From positions 1 through 64,000 of the forward strand of contig CAZAZF010000004.1 of assembly GCA_964489555.1 (NCBI GenBank): a stretch of DNA of 64,000 nucleotides. Direction: 5' to 3'. Of this stretch, positions 16,446 to 25,295 are shown piece by piece. This DNA comes from JAAZGD01 sp964489555 (GTDB lineage: Bacteria > Bacillota > Clostridia > Peptostreptococcales > Anaerovoracaceae). The translations under genes were made by a program, and so were the position numbers. Under the pieces are notes generated by a model. That model made no database searches, was not told the DNA's origin, and saw only the letters and a program-made list of their open reading frames with translations. The stretch's first letter is position 1. Each line of letters begins with the position of its first letter.

Positions 16446-17714
16446 CTATCGAACAAACATCAAAGTAAGTGCCGGAATATATGTAACGATTAACAAACAG
16501 ATAACCAGTATGCTAAATGGAATTAGAATATTTTTTAGCATCTCTTCCATTTTCACATTACAGACTGCAGACGCCACAAACAAACTACAACCATAAGGCG
16601 GGGTTACCAGCCCAATCAATAGATTGATGGTCATAAATACTCCAAAATGTACAGGATCAACACCATAGGCAACCATTACCGGTAGTAGCATCGGAGCTAA
16701 AATTACGGTCGCAGGAATGTTGTCAATTACACAACCAATGACCAACAGAGCTACATTAATAACCAACAAGAAAACATATTTGTTTTCTGTTATACCCGTC
16801 AGCCACTCCGTTAACTCTCTGGGAACTTGCGCCATGCTTAAGTAGGCTGCAAATCCGGTAGAAATCCCCAAAAGGAATGTAGTGATCCCGTTTACCACCG
16901 CCGTGGTCACAAAGGCATCGTATAATCCTTTCAATGAAATTTCACGATAAATCAGAGAACTCACCACGATGGAATAGACCACCGCTACCACGGCCGCTTC
17001 CGTAGGCGTAAAGATTCCCGCATAAATTCCTCCCAAGATGATAACCGGTGCCATAAGGGCCCATTTGGCGACCCAAATACTTTTTAAAACGCCTCTGATT
17101 GGAACTCTTTCTTCTCCGGCATACCCTCTTTTTTTGCAGATAAAATAATTTCCAATCATCAAACCAATACCTATTAATATTCCTGGAACGATTCCCGCTA
17201 AAAACAAGTCTCCAACTGAAGTCCCTGTTACAACACCATATATTACTAAGGGAATGCTGGGCGGGATAACGGCACCCACCGTACCCGCGCAGGCAGTCAA
17301 AACCGCACTGTACCCCAAATCATATCCCTTTCTTCTCATTTGCGGAACCATGATGCTTCCAATAGCCGAAACAGTCGCCAAGGAGGATCCGGACAACGCC
17401 CCAAAAAACATGGAAGAAATAGCTACTACGGCTCCCAGACCACCGGTAATAGAACCCAGTATGCTGGCGGCCACATCAATCAGTCGAGTTGCAATTCCTC
17501 CCACACTCATAATGGTACCTGCCAAAATGAAAAACGGAATTGCCAATAAGGTAAAAGAGTCAATCCCTGTCACGGAATATTGAGCCAAAACAGCCAAATC
17601 TAAATTGGTGAAAGCCAGAAGGGCAACAATAGTCGCACCTCCAATACTTAACCCAACAGGAACGGAAAATGAGATTAAAACAAACAGCACTAAGAATACA
17701 ACAAGTACATCCAT
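16446..17714 (-). CDS. TRAP transporter large permease (DctM)
   Basis: A 422-residue DctM protein with about 12 hydrophobic segments. AIPFFILAGTIMSVGGIA, FGALSGSSLATVSAIGSIM and the PPSIPLVIYG segment are typical. It forms the Na+-driven channel of a tripartite carboxylate transporter with the adjacent DctQ and the DctP at 20415. It directly follows dctQ with no gap; GGGAGG precedes the ATG. Confidence 0.95.
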   Translation of the reverse strand: MDVLVVFLVLFVLISFSVPVGLSIGGATIVALLAFTNLDLAVLAQYSVTGIDSFTLLAIPFFILAGTIMSVGGIATRLIDVAASILGSITGGLGAVVAISSMFFGALSGSSLATVSAIGSIMVPQMRRKGYDLGYSAVLTACAGTVGAVIPPSIPLVIYGVVTGTSVGDLFLAGIVPGILIGIGLMIGNYFICKKRGYAGEERVPIRGVLKSIWVAKWALMAPVIILGGIYAGIFTPTEAAVVAVVYSIVVSSLIYREISLKGLYDAFVTTAVVNGITTFLLGISTGFAAYLSMAQVPRELTEWLTGITENKYVFLLVINVALLVIGCVIDNIPATVILAPMLLPVMVAYGVDPVHFGVFMTINLLIGLVTPPYGCSLFVASAVCNVKMEEMLKNILIPFSILVICLLIVTYIPALTLMFVR

Positions 17715-18206
17715 CTATATCACCTCCCCTGTCCTGCTTATCCGCAATTTATCCCATATACTCTTAAGCACCCGGACGCTCATCAAGGTACAGCTGATGG
17801 GAACGGCTGCATATAAAATCCATCTTGGGATATACAAAGCCGGTGTGGTGGATGCCATATTGAAAATCTTCTGAGTAATTTCAAATCCTTTCAAGATGAG
17901 TACTGCCAATATGGCTAACGTAAACACATCCGCCAGTAATAACACCGCCATCCGGGCTTTTCCTTTTAAGTTGTCAATCACGAGTGTGATTTTGATATGC
18001 TCTCCTTTTTTCTGCCCAAAGCTGATGCCAATCCAGGAAGCCCAGATGAACAAAATCCTTGCCAGCTCTTCAGACCAGGACAGAGAATTATTGAAACCAT
18101 ATCGCATTACCACCTGTAAAAATATGACCACTACCATGATTAGAAGACATACCACCAAAAGAATCTCTTCCATATGGTCATAAATGTTAGCTAGTTTCTT
18201 TACCAT
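17715..18206 (-). CDS. TRAP transporter small permease (DctQ)
   Basis: A 163-residue DctQ-type protein with four transmembrane segments and the WSEELARILFIWASWIG segment typical of the family. The ATG at 18206 follows GGAGG; a TTG further upstream is not needed. It links DctP to DctM in the tripartite transporter. dctM follows immediately. Confidence 0.92.
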   Translation of the reverse strand: MVKKLANIYDHMEEILLVVCLLIMVVVIFLQVVMRYGFNNSLSWSEELARILFIWASWIGISFGQKKGEHIKITLVIDNLKGKARMAVLLLADVFTLAILAVLILKGFEITQKIFNMASTTPALYIPRWILYAAVPISCTLMSVRVLKSIWDKLRISRTGEVI

Positions 18207-18276
18207 GTTTCCTCCATTTTCACAATTTTGCAACCTGCCATTTACTGATTCGGCAGCACGGATCCCTTATACCAAA

Positions 18277-19260
18277 CTACTTAAACGCACTTCTGTTTAC
18301 AAACCCTCTTGGCTGTCCTTCCGTAAAGGTAAGAATTACATTTTCGGCCATTTTCTCTCGCAATTCCACATCCGCCTCCCAAGAACACCAGGAAGCATGA
18401 GGGGTAATGATCACATTGTCCATTTTTAACAATGGATTCTCCGGCGAGGGGGGTTCTGTTTCTAAAACATCAAGACCTGCCCCATAGATTTGTCTGTTCT
18501 CAAGCGCAGCAATCAGGTCTTGTTCTCTGATTACCGGCCCCCGGGATGTATTGATAATAAACGCGGTGGGTTTCATGGCTTGAAAAATCTTTTGATTAAC
18601 GGAGGCTTTTGTGGTTTCGTTCAGTGGTACATGAATCGACAGGAAATCAGCCATACCGGCCAATTCCATTAAGGACTCCACCCGCTCTACTTCGTAGGTT
18701 TCAAATTCTTTGTCCCCCGCATAGGGATCATAGGCGTAGACTTGAAAACCGAAAGCTTTTGCACGACAGGCTACAAACTTGCCTATATTGCCAAAGCCAT
18801 ACAGACAAAACTTCTGATTCCACAAACGGTGAATTGTTCGAACGGGAACCTCAGAATAATTTCCTTCTCTCACCCTCTTCTGATAACTGAAAATTTCCCT
18901 TGCCAAGCTCAATGTCAATGCCATGGTATGATCTGCAACTTCATCCAAACAATAATCGGGAACATTCGCCACCATAATGCCATTTCTGGAGGCTGCTTCC
19001 ACATCGATGTTGTTAACACCAATGCCTTGTCTCGCAACCACTCGTACCTTCCCGCCTTCGCCCCAGGCATCCAATATTTCTTTGTTAATATTGGCATATT
19101 CAATCATGACTCCATCACAATCCATGCCTTCCCGTATCAATGTTTCTTGGTCGATTGCTGTTGCCATAACCAGGACTGCTTCCCCTCTATCCAACACTCT
19201 CTTTTCAATTTCAACATCTTCCATGCCTGTATCGGTATAAAGAACTTTGTACTTTCCCAT
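18277..19260 (-). CDS. D-isomer-specific 2-hydroxyacid dehydrogenase
   Basis: A 327-residue NAD-dependent dehydrogenase. The Rossmann domain has YGFGNIGKFVACRA (GxGxxG) and an Asp at YAYDP; INTSRGPVI gives the catalytic Arg, VLETEPP the Glu and ITPHASWCS the His. It likely interconverts a 2-oxo acid and a D-2-hydroxy acid within the sugar-acid pathway encoded here. The start at 19260 follows GGAG; a further ATG upstream lacks a ribosome site. Confidence 0.9.
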   Translation of the reverse strand: MGKYKVLYTDTGMEDVEIEKRVLDRGEAVLVMATAIDQETLIREGMDCDGVMIEYANINKEILDAWGEGGKVRVVARQGIGVNNIDVEAASRNGIMVANVPDYCLDEVADHTMALTLSLAREIFSYQKRVREGNYSEVPVRTIHRLWNQKFCLYGFGNIGKFVACRAKAFGFQVYAYDPYAGDKEFETYEVERVESLMELAGMADFLSIHVPLNETTKASVNQKIFQAMKPTAFIINTSRGPVIREQDLIAALENRQIYGAGLDVLETEPPSPENPLLKMDNVIITPHASWCSWEADVELREKMAENVILTFTEGQPRGFVNRSAFK

Positions 19261-19306
19261 CCCTGTTATCTCCATTTGAACTTTATTTTATCATGTCCCC
19301 AATGAA

Positions 19307-20272
19307 TCATTTTAAACATTTCATGTGTTCAAGTGTATTCAAAATATTTATAGTTCTCTTGTTCCGGAGGTCGTCTAAGTCCACCCCCTCATAGTCATAA
19401 AACCCTTTTCTTTTTTTAAGCCCGTGTTCCCCTTCCTTACTCTTTTTTAGCAGAATGGAAGAAGGTTTTTTGTCATCACATAACTCTTTCAAAAGATCTC
19501 CAACCACGGCAGCCTCTGTGTCGATTCCCACATGGTCTAGGAGGCGAAAAATTCCTTCAAAGGTGAAGCGCGGCCCAAAGGTTGTAGTAATCACTGTGTC
19601 GATGTCTTGAAAAGTTGCCGCTTCCAGTTCCACGATATAAAGTGCCTCTCTTTCCAAGGCCGTTAGCAATCGATTGAAAATAAACCCGGGAATACATTTC
19701 TCCATAATGATGGGTTTTTTTTCGACAAACTCCAAAAACTCTTTAACACGATCTACCACTTTTTCCGATGTATCCGGCCCCTTTACAACCTCTACCAGTG
19801 GCATCACATTCGGAGGATTAAAAAAGTGGGTGATTAATAGTCGTTCCGGATGACTGACGGATACCAATTCATATATATTCAACGCCGAGGTGTCGCTGCA
19901 TAAAAAAGCGTCTTCTGGCGCATATTTGTCCATTTTATAAAAAATCTCCTGCTTTATGGAAGCCTCCTCGGGCACGCACTCAAATACAATGTTCGCATTC
20001 TTTAAAGCACTCTCCAAATCATCCGAGGTTTCAATGTGACCCATAATTTCTTCTGTCGAAACCGCCCCCGGCAAAAGGTTCGCTGATTTCATTGCTTTTA
20101 AATTGCCTTGGATTTGACGAAGAGCTTCGTCCAGTTTTGAAATCGTTCTACTACATAAGACCGTAGAACATCCATGGGTTGCAAAATGTTGAGTTAAAGG
20201 AACTCCCATAACTCCTGCGCCAATAATTACCACTTTCCACTTTGTAAAGTCCTTTGTAGTCTGTGTCTCCAT
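19307..20272 (-). CDS. 3-hydroxyacyl-CoA dehydrogenase-family protein (possible sugar-acid 3-dehydrogenase)
   Basis: A 321-residue protein with the GAGVMGVPLTQHFATHG Rossmann motif, the catalytic His in ITHFFNPPNVMPLVE and a C-terminal all-helical domain (PGFIFNRLLTALEREAL). The fold covers true 3-hydroxyacyl-CoA dehydrogenases and also L-gulonate 3-dehydrogenase/lambda-crystallin-like enzymes of the same size. Because neighbours handle sugar acids and no CoA ligase is nearby, the second reading is favoured. The start codon is uncertain: the best ribosome site is 12 bases from the ATG. Confidence 0.82.
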   Translation of the reverse strand: METQTTKDFTKWKVVIIGAGVMGVPLTQHFATHGCSTVLCSRTISKLDEALRQIQGNLKAMKSANLLPGAVSTEEIMGHIETSDDLESALKNANIVFECVPEEASIKQEIFYKMDKYAPEDAFLCSDTSALNIYELVSVSHPERLLITHFFNPPNVMPLVEVVKGPDTSEKVVDRVKEFLEFVEKKPIIMEKCIPGFIFNRLLTALEREALYIVELEAATFQDIDTVITTTFGPRFTFEGIFRLLDHVGIDTEAAVVGDLLKELCDDKKPSSILLKKSKEGEHGLKKRKGFYDYEGVDLDDLRNKRTINILNTLEHMKCLK

Positions 20273-20308
20273 CTTGCACAGCAATCCTTTCCTTTGTCGT
20301 TCTTTATA

Positions 20309-20353
20309 GGATGGGCTTTACTGCCCGAGCTATAATTCGCTCGGGCAGCATCC
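20309..20353 (-). other. Strong intergenic hairpin after the TRAP binding-protein gene
   Basis: A perfect 10-base GC-rich stem CTGCCCGAGC/GCTCGGGCAG (20321-20330 with 20339-20348) extended by GGATG/CATCC at the outside. No T run follows on the minus strand, so it is unlikely to be a full terminator. It lies between dctP and the next gene and probably protects the upstream dctP message from 3' decay. Confidence 0.7.
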
Positions 20354-20414
20354 TTTCTATCGGCACACGAAGATGCCCACACGATCTGTTCTTAGATCAT
20401 CGACTCTCCAATGC

Positions 20415-21425
20415 CTATTTGGCATAAGATAATACAGCATCCATTACATCGTTGCCCAGCTTTTGTCGATAAGACTCGTAAAGAGGTTGTACAGAGTTTT
20501 GGAATGCCTTGATTCCATCAGCTTCCAGGTAATTTACTTCCGTTCCGTCTGCGGCTATGGCATCAATATAACCAGCTTCTGCCGCAGATTCTTCCGCTCT
20601 CTGCCAATCTTGTAGGTACATAGTTGCGCCAGTTTTAATGATATTCTGATATTCTTCATCCAACCCGTAGAAGAAATCCGCTCCAATGATTACGGGGCAA
20701 TTTGCATATACATGCTGCGTTACACTGAAATACTTAAGAACTTCATTGAATTTGGAACCATATGTCAATCCGGGAGGATTGTCCTGGCCATCAATAACAC
20801 CCTGTTGGAGAGCCGTATACACTTCACCATAGCCCATGGGCGTGGGGTTAGCTCCCATCATTTTAAACATGTCAATATACAAAGCAGAGTCCATAACTCG
20901 GAACTTAATTCCACTCATGTCTGCAGGGGAGAAAATGGGTCGAACATTGTTGGACATACAACGAGCCCCATCATATTGGAATCCCAATCCTACAAACCCA
21001 TATTCCTCAAACCATTCGTTCAACATTCCACCAAAATCTCCGGTAAATGCCTCATCCATCTTTTCTTTTGACTCAAACAAATACGGTAGGTTCATAACGG
21101 CAAATTTTTCATTATAAGCTGTAAATACTGCAGAACCCGGAATGGTCATCTGAACGGTTCCCAATGCAATAGATTCTACTACATCACTGTCATCACCCAA
21201 CTCACCATTGGGATAGATTTCCAGTTTCAGAACGCCATCTGACTCTGCTGCAATGTACTCCCCGAATTTTACCAAAGACTGATGAATGGCTCGATCTTCT
21301 ACCTCAACATGAGCGGCCTTAATTACTATAGATTCTGCCGGACCCTCTGTGGATCCACCACCGCCACAAGCTGTTACGGAAAATACCATAACCAGCACAA
21401 GTAGCACCACTAAAAATTTCTTCAT
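20415..21425 (-). CDS. TRAP transporter substrate-binding lipoprotein (DctP)
   Basis: A 336-residue extracytoplasmic binding protein. The signal is a lipobox ending VTAC with Cys20, followed by a Gly-rich linker. The DctP core has YPNGELGDDSDVVESIALG (start of the ligand cleft), MGYGEVYTALQQGVIDGQDNP and a C-terminal helix. It delivers a carboxylate to the DctQM pair encoded downstream. The start at 21425 follows AAGGAGG; translation from a TTG-like upstream site is unlikely. Two genes separate dctP from dctQ. Confidence 0.95.
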   Translation of the reverse strand: MKKFLVVLLVLVMVFSVTACGGGGSTEGPAESIVIKAAHVEVEDRAIHQSLVKFGEYIAAESDGVLKLEIYPNGELGDDSDVVESIALGTVQMTIPGSAVFTAYNEKFAVMNLPYLFESKEKMDEAFTGDFGGMLNEWFEEYGFVGLGFQYDGARCMSNNVRPIFSPADMSGIKFRVMDSALYIDMFKMMGANPTPMGYGEVYTALQQGVIDGQDNPPGLTYGSKFNEVLKYFSVTQHVYANCPVIIGADFFYGLDEEYQNIIKTGATMYLQDWQRAEESAAEAGYIDAIAADGTEVNYLEADGIKAFQNSVQPLYESYRQKLGNDVMDAVLSYAK

Positions 21426-21498
21426 TTTCTTCCTCCTTCTCAACTCCTTAAATTTGCTCATTTATTGCTACATCTGTGTAACCACATTTTGAAGCCTG

Positions 21499-22383
21499 TT
21501 ATAAAAGTCCCGCATCGGTCATGGCCTCCATAAGTTTGGATTTCATGATGTCTGAAGCAGGCACGATGGGTTTTCTGGGGGACCCCATTGAATACCCCGC
21601 CATAGCCAGCGCCGCTTTGATAGGGCCTGGATACGGCTCGTCTTCCATCAGCCCATAAAGGGGCATGAGGCGAGAGTTTATCTCCCGAGCCCGGTTCACA
21701 TCGTTGTCCATCATCGCGTTATACAATGCCACCATTTCTCTGGGAACCAAGTTAAACAGGATTCCCATACACCCTGCACCTCCCAGAGCCAATGTTCCAA
21801 GAATGTTATACTCTTCTCCGTTGATGACGCTAAAGTTTTCTATGGATTTTGTTTGTTGAATCAATTTGGCGGTATTCGCTAACATATCCGTATCCTTAAT
21901 TCCCACCACATGTGGAAGCCGCGCCAATTCCACAACAAATTCCGGCGTCAGGCGAACCCCCGTGGCTCCCGGATAGTGGTATATGAAAATCCCAATGTCC
22001 CCTTGGTTCTCCAAATCTTCATAGTAAGCATATATGCCGTCTTCACTGGTTTGCATGTAGTATGGTGGTAAAACCAAACCATAGGGAATGCCCAGTTTTT
22101 CAGAAAACCCAAGCAAATCTGCAGTATCTCTTGGTCTTGCGCAGCTACAACCAGCAATTACCTTTGTTCTCTTTCCCACTGTTTTATGGCCAAATTCAAT
22201 AAGAGTTTTTCTCTCCTCTATGGACATTAACGAATATTCTCCGGTACTGCCCCCCAGCAAAATAGCGTGAACCCCTGCATCGGCCAAATCAGATAGCAGC
22301 TTTTCATATACTGAAAAATTAATGGTTTCGTCATCATGGAACGGGGTGGCGGCAGGAACCACCATTCCTCTTAATCTATTCAT
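21499..22383 (-). CDS. DapA/N-acetylneuraminate lyase-family aldolase or dehydratase
   Basis: A 294-residue class I aldolase-fold protein. LLGGSTGEYSLM gives the GGSTGE carboxylate-binding motif (residues 44-49), FIYHYPGATG supplies the Tyr near 135 and VVGIKDTD the Schiff-base Lys163. Family members split 2-keto-3-deoxy sugar acids into pyruvate and an aldehyde, or dehydrate them. With an enolase-superfamily dehydratase in the same operon, a 2-keto-3-deoxy-aldonate aldolase is the best reading. It starts 12 bases after the alcohol dehydrogenase. Confidence 0.87.
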   Translation of the reverse strand: MNRLRGMVVPAATPFHDDETINFSVYEKLLSDLADAGVHAILLGGSTGEYSLMSIEERKTLIEFGHKTVGKRTKVIAGCSCARPRDTADLLGFSEKLGIPYGLVLPPYYMQTSEDGIYAYYEDLENQGDIGIFIYHYPGATGVRLTPEFVVELARLPHVVGIKDTDMLANTAKLIQQTKSIENFSVINGEEYNILGTLALGGAGCMGILFNLVPREMVALYNAMMDNDVNRAREINSRLMPLYGLMEDEPYPGPIKAALAMAGYSMGSPRKPIVPASDIMKSKLMEAMTDAGLL

Positions 22384-22394
22384 CAAAATCCCCT

Positions 22395-23561
22395 CTATTC
22401 GTAAGCTTCTTCTAAAATGGTTTGGATGTCTTTTTCCGTAAGCTTGCAGGGATTGATGGCCAACAAACGATATGCCATTGTTCCCTCGATAATCTTAGGA
22501 AACATATCCCTGGTAACATTAATTTTGGGATGTGATAGCTTGGTGGGGATTTGAACATCCAACGCCAATTGCATTACGGCCTCGGCAGATAATGAGGCGG
22601 CCTCTCTTAATGTAAGCCCATCTATGTTTTCTCCCATGGCAACCGCTATATTCTTAAACTTTTCAAGGTTTCCTACGAAATTTCTCTTCATCGCATAAGG
22701 TAGAATCAGTGCATTGGCTGCTCCGTGTGCTACATGGGCCACGCCACCCATAGCCTGAGCAATTCCATGAACAACTCCCAACCCTCCATTGGCAAAAGCG
22801 GCTCCTGCCAAGGTAGACGCCAACGCCATATTCGCCCTGGCCTCTATGTCATTCCCATTGGCGGTAGCGGTTCTTAAATTATCTGAAATTAACTTGATTG
22901 CATAAATTGCCAACGCATCCGACATGGGTTCTGCATTCAATGAGGTGTAGGCCTCTATCGCATGCGTCAAAGCATCAATGCCTGTAGTCGCTGTAATGTA
23001 AGGCGGCATTCCCACATGCAATTCCGGATCAACAAAGGCAATCTTCGGAATCAAATTCTCGTGAGTCACAGAAACTTTAATTTCATTATGTGGATCGGAG
23101 ATTACAGAAATACCGGTCACCTCGCTGCCCGTTCCTCCGGTAGTGGGAACACAAACCAGAGGCATAATCGGTTTGATAACTGTTTTGGTTCCCCCAAAAA
23201 GATAGTCCCGAACGGAACCTTCATGGGTTTGTAGCATACACATTGCTTTGGCGTTGTCTAAAGAAGAACCTCCGCCCACTGCAACCACCGCCTCCGCTCC
23301 GCTCTTCCTAAGGATTTCTGCAGCTTCATCCACTTGTTCTATGGTAGGGTCCGGTTGCATATCCGCAAAAATTTCATAAGAAACCCCTGCTTTGTCCAAA
23401 GATTCTTTGACCTTTTCTAAAATTGGGGTTGTAGCCAAAAAACTGTCGGTTCCAACAAACGCTTTGGTGACGCCCGTTTCCTTTAAATATTTGCCGAGTT
23501 CGGAGGTGATTCCTATTCCAAACTTTATCTTTGTCAACATTTTGAACTCGAAATTCTTCAT
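22395..23561 (-). CDS. Iron-containing (group III) alcohol dehydrogenase
   Basis: A 388-residue dehydrogenase. VAVGGGSSLDNAKAM binds NAD(P), CVPTTGGTGSEVT is conserved, and the metal site is TGIDALTHAIEAY (Asp, His) with GVVHGIAQAMGG and HVAHGAANA (His, His). It probably reduces the aldehyde released by the neighbouring lyase, or oxidises a sugar alcohol. It is the first gene of the operon, 59 bases from a sigma-54 promoter. AAGGAGG precedes the ATG. Confidence 0.93.
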   Translation of the reverse strand: MKNFEFKMLTKIKFGIGITSELGKYLKETGVTKAFVGTDSFLATTPILEKVKESLDKAGVSYEIFADMQPDPTIEQVDEAAEILRKSGAEAVVAVGGGSSLDNAKAMCMLQTHEGSVRDYLFGGTKTVIKPIMPLVCVPTTGGTGSEVTGISVISDPHNEIKVSVTHENLIPKIAFVDPELHVGMPPYITATTGIDALTHAIEAYTSLNAEPMSDALAIYAIKLISDNLRTATANGNDIEARANMALASTLAGAAFANGGLGVVHGIAQAMGGVAHVAHGAANALILPYAMKRNFVGNLEKFKNIAVAMGENIDGLTLREAASLSAEAVMQLALDVQIPTKLSHPKINVTRDMFPKIIEGTMAYRLLAINPCKLTEKDIQTILEEAYE

Positions 23562-23619
23562 TTACTAATTCCTCCTTCGGGAAATGCCGGTATGAACAAT
23601 ATAGATTACTGTATTAATT

Positions 23620-23635
23620 TGCAATCCCTGTGCCA
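23620..23635 (-). promoter_or_regulatory. Sigma-54 (-24/-12) promoter of the sugar-acid operon
   Basis: The minus strand reads TGGCAC, five bases (AGGGA), TTGCA, an exact match to the consensus TGGCACN5TTGCW. It lies 59 bases upstream of the alcohol dehydrogenase ATG and in the right direction. Transcription therefore needs RpoN and an ATP-driven activator that is not obviously encoded next to this operon. Confidence 0.88.
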
Positions 23636-23652
23636 ATTTAACTCAAAGTGAG

Positions 23653-23733
23653 AATTTTCTTGAAAAAAACTATAATCAATCTCGTCTTCAAATGTTCCTT
23701 TAACCCTTAAATTTAGAGGTTTTCAAGAAAATT
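23653..23733. promoter_or_regulatory. Twin palindromic sites upstream of the sigma-54 promoter
   Basis: AATTTTCTTGAAAA at 23653-23666 and its exact reverse complement TTTTCAAGAAAATT at 23720-23733. Each copy is itself nearly symmetric, TTTTC-NN-GAAAA. They lie about 18 and 85 bases upstream of the -24 element, so they are candidate sites for an activator or repressor dimer. No protein is assigned. Beyond them, up to the promoter at 23918, I see only T-rich DNA and a weak ATGCAAC/GTTGCAT repeat. Confidence 0.55.
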
Positions 23734-23917
23734 TCCCTTGTTTCATACCCCAAATCCTTTTCCTCATTCTTTTTCGTGTTTCTTTTTTTCTTCATTTTTT
23801 TCCGGGGAAGCTTTCTCGCGTATGCAACATCGCATCATTTACCCGGTACACCTCCCGGTTCCACTGCAAGGTTGCATCGAAGAGGACCCCTCATGTCTGT
23901 CGCAGGGAGGTTTCAAA

Positions 23918-23946
23918 TAGACGGAGCTAATAAAATGAATTATAAT
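23918..23946 (+). promoter_or_regulatory. Probable sigma-A promoter of the DUF815 gene
   Basis: TAGACG, a 17-base spacer and a perfect TATAAT (23941-23946), 85 bases before the ATG at 24032. The -35 is a partial match. Confidence 0.5.
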
Positions 23947-24031
23947 ACCTTATCAAGAGGTGCTACTCTTATGTGGTTTGTGCCTCAATATCACACAGTC
24001 ATATTACGAAGCTACTTGGAGGGAAAGAACC

Positions 24032-25222
24032 ATGTTGGACTATAAAAAAGCCTTGATGGAAATAAAAACCCTGGTTATATTTCGCGATATCCGAGAGGAT
24101 TTTGTCATCAAAAGCTTGGAAGAGTTTTTTCGATTGGCTATGAATCAAGAAAACTTAGAGGAAGCTTATGCGGTTTTCTTGCACCACCTTTATCAGAAAG
24201 GGGGTGACTTCGGAAAACATCTTTTGAACATCGTGTTAAACTCCAACAATTTTTACGTTCGACAAAGAGGCCCGAAAACTCAACCGGAAATCAACCGATG
24301 TCTTGCCTGGGAACTGGCGGTTTTTCAGTCCTGGAGTCAATGGAATCCTCACTGGTTTCTGGAAGTAATACGGCCCGGTAAAAAGCCTGGGGAATTTCTG
24401 CCTTCCTTTGAAAACACAGCCTATGATTTCAACGGGGAGTTCACAAAACGAATCGAAGAACTGGAGACCAAAGGATATGGTATTTTTTCTCAATATACCA
24501 TGTTCCAGTTGGGGGAATCTGGATTACGTCCTATTGGGAATCCGGATTTACAAACCCTCTCCTCCCTTGTGGGGTATGAGAGAGAAAAGAAAATACTGGT
24601 TGCCAACACCAAATCTTTTCTGACGGGAAAACCTGCTAGCAATGCTCTCCTTTATGGGGATGCTGGTACCGGGAAAAGTTCTACCGTCAAAGCCTTGGTC
24701 AACGAATTCCAAAACCAGGGTCTTCGTCTCGTTGAATTAAAAAAACGACAACTGAACAACCTGCCCGGACTAATGGAAGAGCTATCAGAAAATCCCCTCA
24801 AGTTCATTTTGTTAATTGACGATTTGACTTTTTCTCAGGCGGACGAAAACTTTGCCGCCCTAAAAAGCTTATTGGAGGGAAGCGCTTCCGTACAAAGCAA
24901 AAATGTTTTGATTTATGCCACCTCCAATCGGCTGCATCTAGTGCGTGAAACCATGGAAGAACGACAAGGCACGGAAATCCACGAAAACGATAGTATACAG
25001 GAAACCATGGGCTTGGCCAACCGTTTCGGGCTCACCGTCACTTACCACCGTCCTGACCGGGAAACCTACCTTGACATCGTTTCTTATTACGCCAAAGAAT
25101 ATGATTTGAACATGGAAATCAAAGAAAGAAGCGCCCGAGCGGAAACCTATGCCCTCCGAAATGGAGGCCGCAGCCCCAGGGCTGCCAAACAATTTGTGCA
25201 ATTAGAAAAAGGGCTGTCCTAA
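24032..25222 (+). CDS. DUF815-family AAA+ ATPase
   Basis: A 396-residue protein. An N-terminal helical region of about 160 residues precedes an ATPase core with Walker A GDAGTGKSSTVKAL near residues 208-221 and Walker B FILLIDDLTF; ANRFGLTVTYHRPDRETYL follows as in AAA+ lids. The family is widespread in bacteria with no settled role. GGAGG lies before the chosen ATG; an open frame upstream adds 24 residues without similarity. It is a single-gene unit, divergent from the sugar-acid operon and convergent with ilvD. Confidence 0.88.
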   Translation: MLDYKKALMEIKTLVIFRDIREDFVIKSLEEFFRLAMNQENLEEAYAVFLHHLYQKGGDFGKHLLNIVLNSNNFYVRQRGPKTQPEINRCLAWELAVFQSWSQWNPHWFLEVIRPGKKPGEFLPSFENTAYDFNGEFTKRIEELETKGYGIFSQYTMFQLGESGLRPIGNPDLQTLSSLVGYEREKKILVANTKSFLTGKPASNALLYGDAGTGKSSTVKALVNEFQNQGLRLVELKKRQLNNLPGLMEELSENPLKFILLIDDLTFSQADENFAALKSLLEGSASVQSKNVLIYATSNRLHLVRETMEERQGTEIHENDSIQETMGLANRFGLTVTYHRPDRETYLDIVSYYAKEYDLNMEIKERSARAETYALRNGGRSPRAAKQFVQLEKGLS

Positions 25223-25236
25223 GACAACCCTTTTTT
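25206..25236. terminator. Bidirectional terminator between DUF815 gene and ilvD
   Basis: AAAAAGGG-TGTC pairs with GACA-CCCTTTTTT around a CTAA loop. It has a T run on both strands, so it serves the convergent DUF815 and ilvD transcripts. The DUF815 stop codon (25220-25222) lies inside the loop and second arm. Confidence 0.88.
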
Positions 25237-25295
25237 CATTTTCCATTTTTCGCTTCCAATTCCCCAACCTTCTCAAGGGAATTTTTTCGTTTCGT

